Origin: JAFAGO01 sp031987605
GTDB lineage: Bacteria > Bacteroidota > Bacteroidia > Flavobacteriales > Weeksellaceae
Assembly: GCA_031987605.1 (NCBI GenBank)
Contig: DALZZF010000004.1
Coordinates: 1 to 64,000, forward strand
Length of the DNA: 64,000 nucleotides
Reading direction: 5' to 3'
Positions within the stretch are counted from its first letter, which is position 1. Every line of letters begins with the position of its first letter. This document shows, piece after piece, positions 61,947 to 64,000 of the stretch. A program made the translations under genes and the position numbers. The notes below the pieces were generated by a model. That model did no database searches. It was not told where the DNA came from and saw only the letters and a list, made by a program, of their open reading frames with translations.

Positions 61947-64000
61947 TTATTTGAAATATTCCACGCCGTTTTTAAAGATATTATGATAATTTGCGGTAGG
62001 AATATTTTTCAGCAAACCTTCTGCGAAGCGTTCCGGATGTCCCATTCTTCCGAAAATTTTTCCATCCAGACTGGTAATTCCTTCAATCCCGAAAAGCGAA
62101 TTATTTGGATTAAATGGCATTCCGTGTGCAATTTTCCCTTCAAAATCTACATATTGCGTGGCAATCTGTCCGTTTTCATACAAGTCTTTCAATACTTTTT
62201 CCGAAGCCATAAAACGACCTTCTCCGTGCGAAATCGGAATTGTATAGGTATTTCCTTTCATCCCTTTTAACCAAGGTGAATCATCATTGCCAACCTTCAC
62301 ATTCACCATTTGAGAAATATGTCTCCCGATTGCATTGTGCGCCAATGTTGGCGAATTTTTATCCAGATCGCGAATTTCACCATACGGAAGCAAACCGGAT
62401 TTTACGAGTGCCTGAAAACCGTTGCAAATCCCGAGAATCATGCCGTCTCTTTGCAATAATGCGTGAACGGCTTCTTTCATTTTCTCGTTTTTCAAAACAT
62501 TCACAATGAATTTTGCAGAACCGTCCGGCTCATCACCGGCAGAAAAACCTCCGGAAAAAACCAGAATCTGTGATTGTTCAATTTCTTTTATCCAAGCCTC
62601 AATGCTTTCTTCCAAAAGTGAATGGTTGAGATTCAACAAGGGTAAACTCGAAACTTCCGCCCCTTCTTTGCGGAATGCGTTTTGGGTTTCGTATTCGCAA
62701 TTGGTTCCCGGAAATACCGGTGCAAAAACTTTTGGTTTTGCAATTCCATGTTTGAGAATCTGGATATTTCTCGGTTTAGATGAATTCAAATGTCCTTCAA
62801 ATTCGATGATGATTTTCTCTGGTTCTTTGGTGGGAAACAGTTTTTCAAACGTTCCAACAAACTGAGATCTGAGATCTGAGATCTGAGATTTGAGATGGTT
62901 GATGCTCAAAATTTCGGAATTGTTTACTACACCAATTTTTTGAAGTAAAGAATGATCCAATTCTTCCACCGATTCGATGATTACACTTCCTATATTTTTG
63001 TTTAAAATTAACTGTTCATCAACGGAAACATCCGCTCCCAAACCATTTCCAAAAGCCATTTTTGCCAAAGCAACTGCAATTCCGCCGTCTTTTATGGTTT
63101 TTACTGAAACGATTTTTTTCGCTTTGATATTTTCATAAATACATTCAAAAACGGCTTTCAAATCGTCATAATTCGGAAGTCGGTTTTCCTGCGGAATATG
63201 ATTGAAAAAATAAATTTTATTTCCAGCCTGTTTAAACTCGGGAGAAATGATATTCGATTTTTCTCCGTTAGCACAAGCGAAAGAAATCAATGTTGGCGGA
63301 ACATTCAGGTTCTGATACGTTCCCGACATGGAATCTTTACCGCCAATTGCCGCCAGCCCAAAATTTATTTGCGCATGATACGCTCCCAAAAGTGAGGCCA
63401 AAGGTTTTCCCCATTTATCGGGGTTATTGCCTAATTTTTCAAAATATTCCTGAAAACTCAACCGAATTTTTTTGTAATCGCCACCCATCGCCACGATTTT
63501 TGCAACGCTTTCAACCACGGCATTTGCAGCACCAATCATGGAATTTTGAGAAGACAAATCCGCATCGAACCCCCAACTTGCCAATGAAACGGTTTCTATA
63601 TTTTCAGCATGCAAAATCGGTAGCGTTTGTACACTTCCTTCCATTTCTGTCAACTGGAATTTTCCGCCAAAAGGCATTGCAACGGTAGTAGCACCAACAG
63701 AAGCATCGAACATTTCGGTTAATCCTTTTTGCGATGCGATATTTTTTTCAGAAAGCAGTCGTTCAAAATTTTCTTTATTGAAGTTTATTTCCTGATTTTC
63801 AATATTCTGTAAATGCGAAACCGAAACATTCTGAGATTTTGCACAACCGTTGGAATTCAGAAATTCTCGGCTTAAATCCACAATTTTACTGCCTTTCCAA
63901 AACATCTGCATTCTTCCCGAATCGGTTACTTTGGCAACCTCAACTGCTTTGATGTTTTCTTTTTCACAAAATTTTATAAATTTTTCTTTGTCTTTTGCTT
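61947..64000 (-). CDS. purL: Phosphoribosylformylglycinamidine synthase, C-terminal part (runs off window)
   Basis: This frame stays open to the window edge (the last visible codons translate AKDKEKFIKFCEKEN), so about 684 residues of the usual roughly 1200-1300-residue large PurL are present. The product makes FGAM from FGAR and glutamine. Seen here are the second AIR-synthase-like lobe (GLAAIGGKDSMSGTY) and the C-terminal glutaminase with FPGTNCEYE, FSGGFSAGD, nucleophile Cys in GICNGFQ, and the His-Glu pair in MGHPERF. An internal Met at 63911 is not the start. A 7-bp tandem repeat lies inside the coding region at 62863-62896. Confidence 0.95.
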   Translation of the reverse strand, partial: AKDKEKFIKFCEKENIKAVEVAKVTDSGRMQMFWKGSKIVDLSREFLNSNGCAKSQNVSVSHLQNIENQEINFNKENFERLLSEKNIASQKGLTEMFDASVGATTVAMPFGGKFQLTEMEGSVQTLPILHAENIETVSLASWGFDADLSSQNSMIGAANAVVESVAKIVAMGGDYKKIRLSFQEYFEKLGNNPDKWGKPLASLLGAYHAQINFGLAAIGGKDSMSGTYQNLNVPPTLISFACANGEKSNIISPEFKQAGNKIYFFNHIPQENRLPNYDDLKAVFECIYENIKAKKIVSVKTIKDGGIAVALAKMAFGNGLGADVSVDEQLILNKNIGSVIIESVEELDHSLLQKIGVVNNSEILSINHLKSQISDLRSQFVGTFEKLFPTKEPEKIIIEFEGHLNSSKPRNIQILKHGIAKPKVFAPVFPGTNCEYETQNAFRKEGAEVSSLPLLNLNHSLLEESIEAWIKEIEQSQILVFSGGFSAGDEPDGSAKFIVNVLKNEKMKEAVHALLQRDGMILGICNGFQALVKSGLLPYGEIRDLDKNSPTLAHNAIGRHISQMVNVKVGNDDSPWLKGMKGNTYTIPISHGEGRFMASEKVLKDLYENGQIATQYVDFEGKIAHGMPFNPNNSLFGIEGITSLDGKIFGRMGHPERFAEGLLKNIPTANYHNIFKNGVEYFK
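62863..62896. repeat. 7-bp tandem repeat within purL
   Basis: TGAGATC occurs in 4.9 consecutive copies (the fourth has T for C, the last is 6 nt). It encodes the low-complexity stretch LKSQISDLRSQ. The unit length is not a multiple of three, so a change in copy number would shift the reading frame. Confidence 0.9.

Noticed and set aside
62863..62896. Possible CRISPR or satellite locus
   Set aside because: Units are 7 bp without spacers and lie inside an intact reading frame, so it is a simple tandem repeat.
1..64000. tRNA, rRNA genes, insertion sequences, integrases or prophage genes
   Set aside because: I looked through the intergenic stretches and proteins and saw none that I could support.

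Overview
The window is AT-rich DNA from a Bacteroidota genome, most likely a Chryseobacterium-like member of the Flavobacteriia (genus inferred from gene content, not proven). Supporting signs are SusC/SusD pairs, SusE-type lipoproteins, two proteins with type IX secretion C-terminal signals, a SusR-like regulator, TAnnTTTG-type -7 promoter boxes, and little use of Shine-Dalgarno sites. A 10-base run of N (47628-47637) marks an assembly gap.

Region 1 (about 0.3-26.3 kb) is a large carbohydrate utilisation locus on the minus strand. From its promoter near 23.0 kb the order is SusC, SusD, SusE-like lipoprotein, GH76 endo-mannanase, GH92, GH125, GH92, GH2 with an N-terminal ricin-type lectin, GH67 alpha-glucuronidase, a tandem SGNH esterase, and a retaining GH97. 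The core set (GH76/GH92/GH125/GH92) predicts breakdown of alpha-1,6-linked mannan with alpha-linked side chains. GH67, GH97, GH2 and the esterase suggest a decorated, acetylated substrate. A LacI-family regulator, a cupin phosphomannose isomerase and a divergent ROK sugar kinase adjoin it. Near-identical palindromic sites (core CTAAATCGATTTA) lie upstream of susC, the isomerase and the kinase, which suggests one local regulon.

Region 2 (26.6-39.0 kb) is a second, smaller SusC/SusD locus: a DUF5004-like lipoprotein, a secreted putative glycan-binding protein, SusC, SusD, a GH71/GH99-like lipoprotein and an inverting SusB-type GH97. A divergent membrane-bound SusR-like regulator and an AraC-type regulator follow. 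The set suggests an alpha-glucan, possibly alpha-1,3-glucan; together the two loci would suit fungal cell-wall material (inference).

Region 3 (39.1-64 kb) is mostly core genes: a small secreted protein, a GT4-like and a GT2 glycosyltransferase, a T9SS FG-GAP protein, prmA, an RlmL-type methyltransferase, prephenate dehydratase, kbl, a JmjC-like cupin, an M1 peptidase with a T9SS tail, a PBP4-type D,D-carboxypeptidase, priA, proline dehydrogenase, aroB, a porin-like barrel, purF, purC and the 3' part of purL, which runs off the window.

Intergenic DNA holds several kinds of palindromic elements: hairpins with a TTC loop, two copies of a roughly 76-bp element, a 186-bp imperfect palindrome, and other short inverted repeats. 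Several rho-independent terminators and Bacteroidota-type promoters are also visible.
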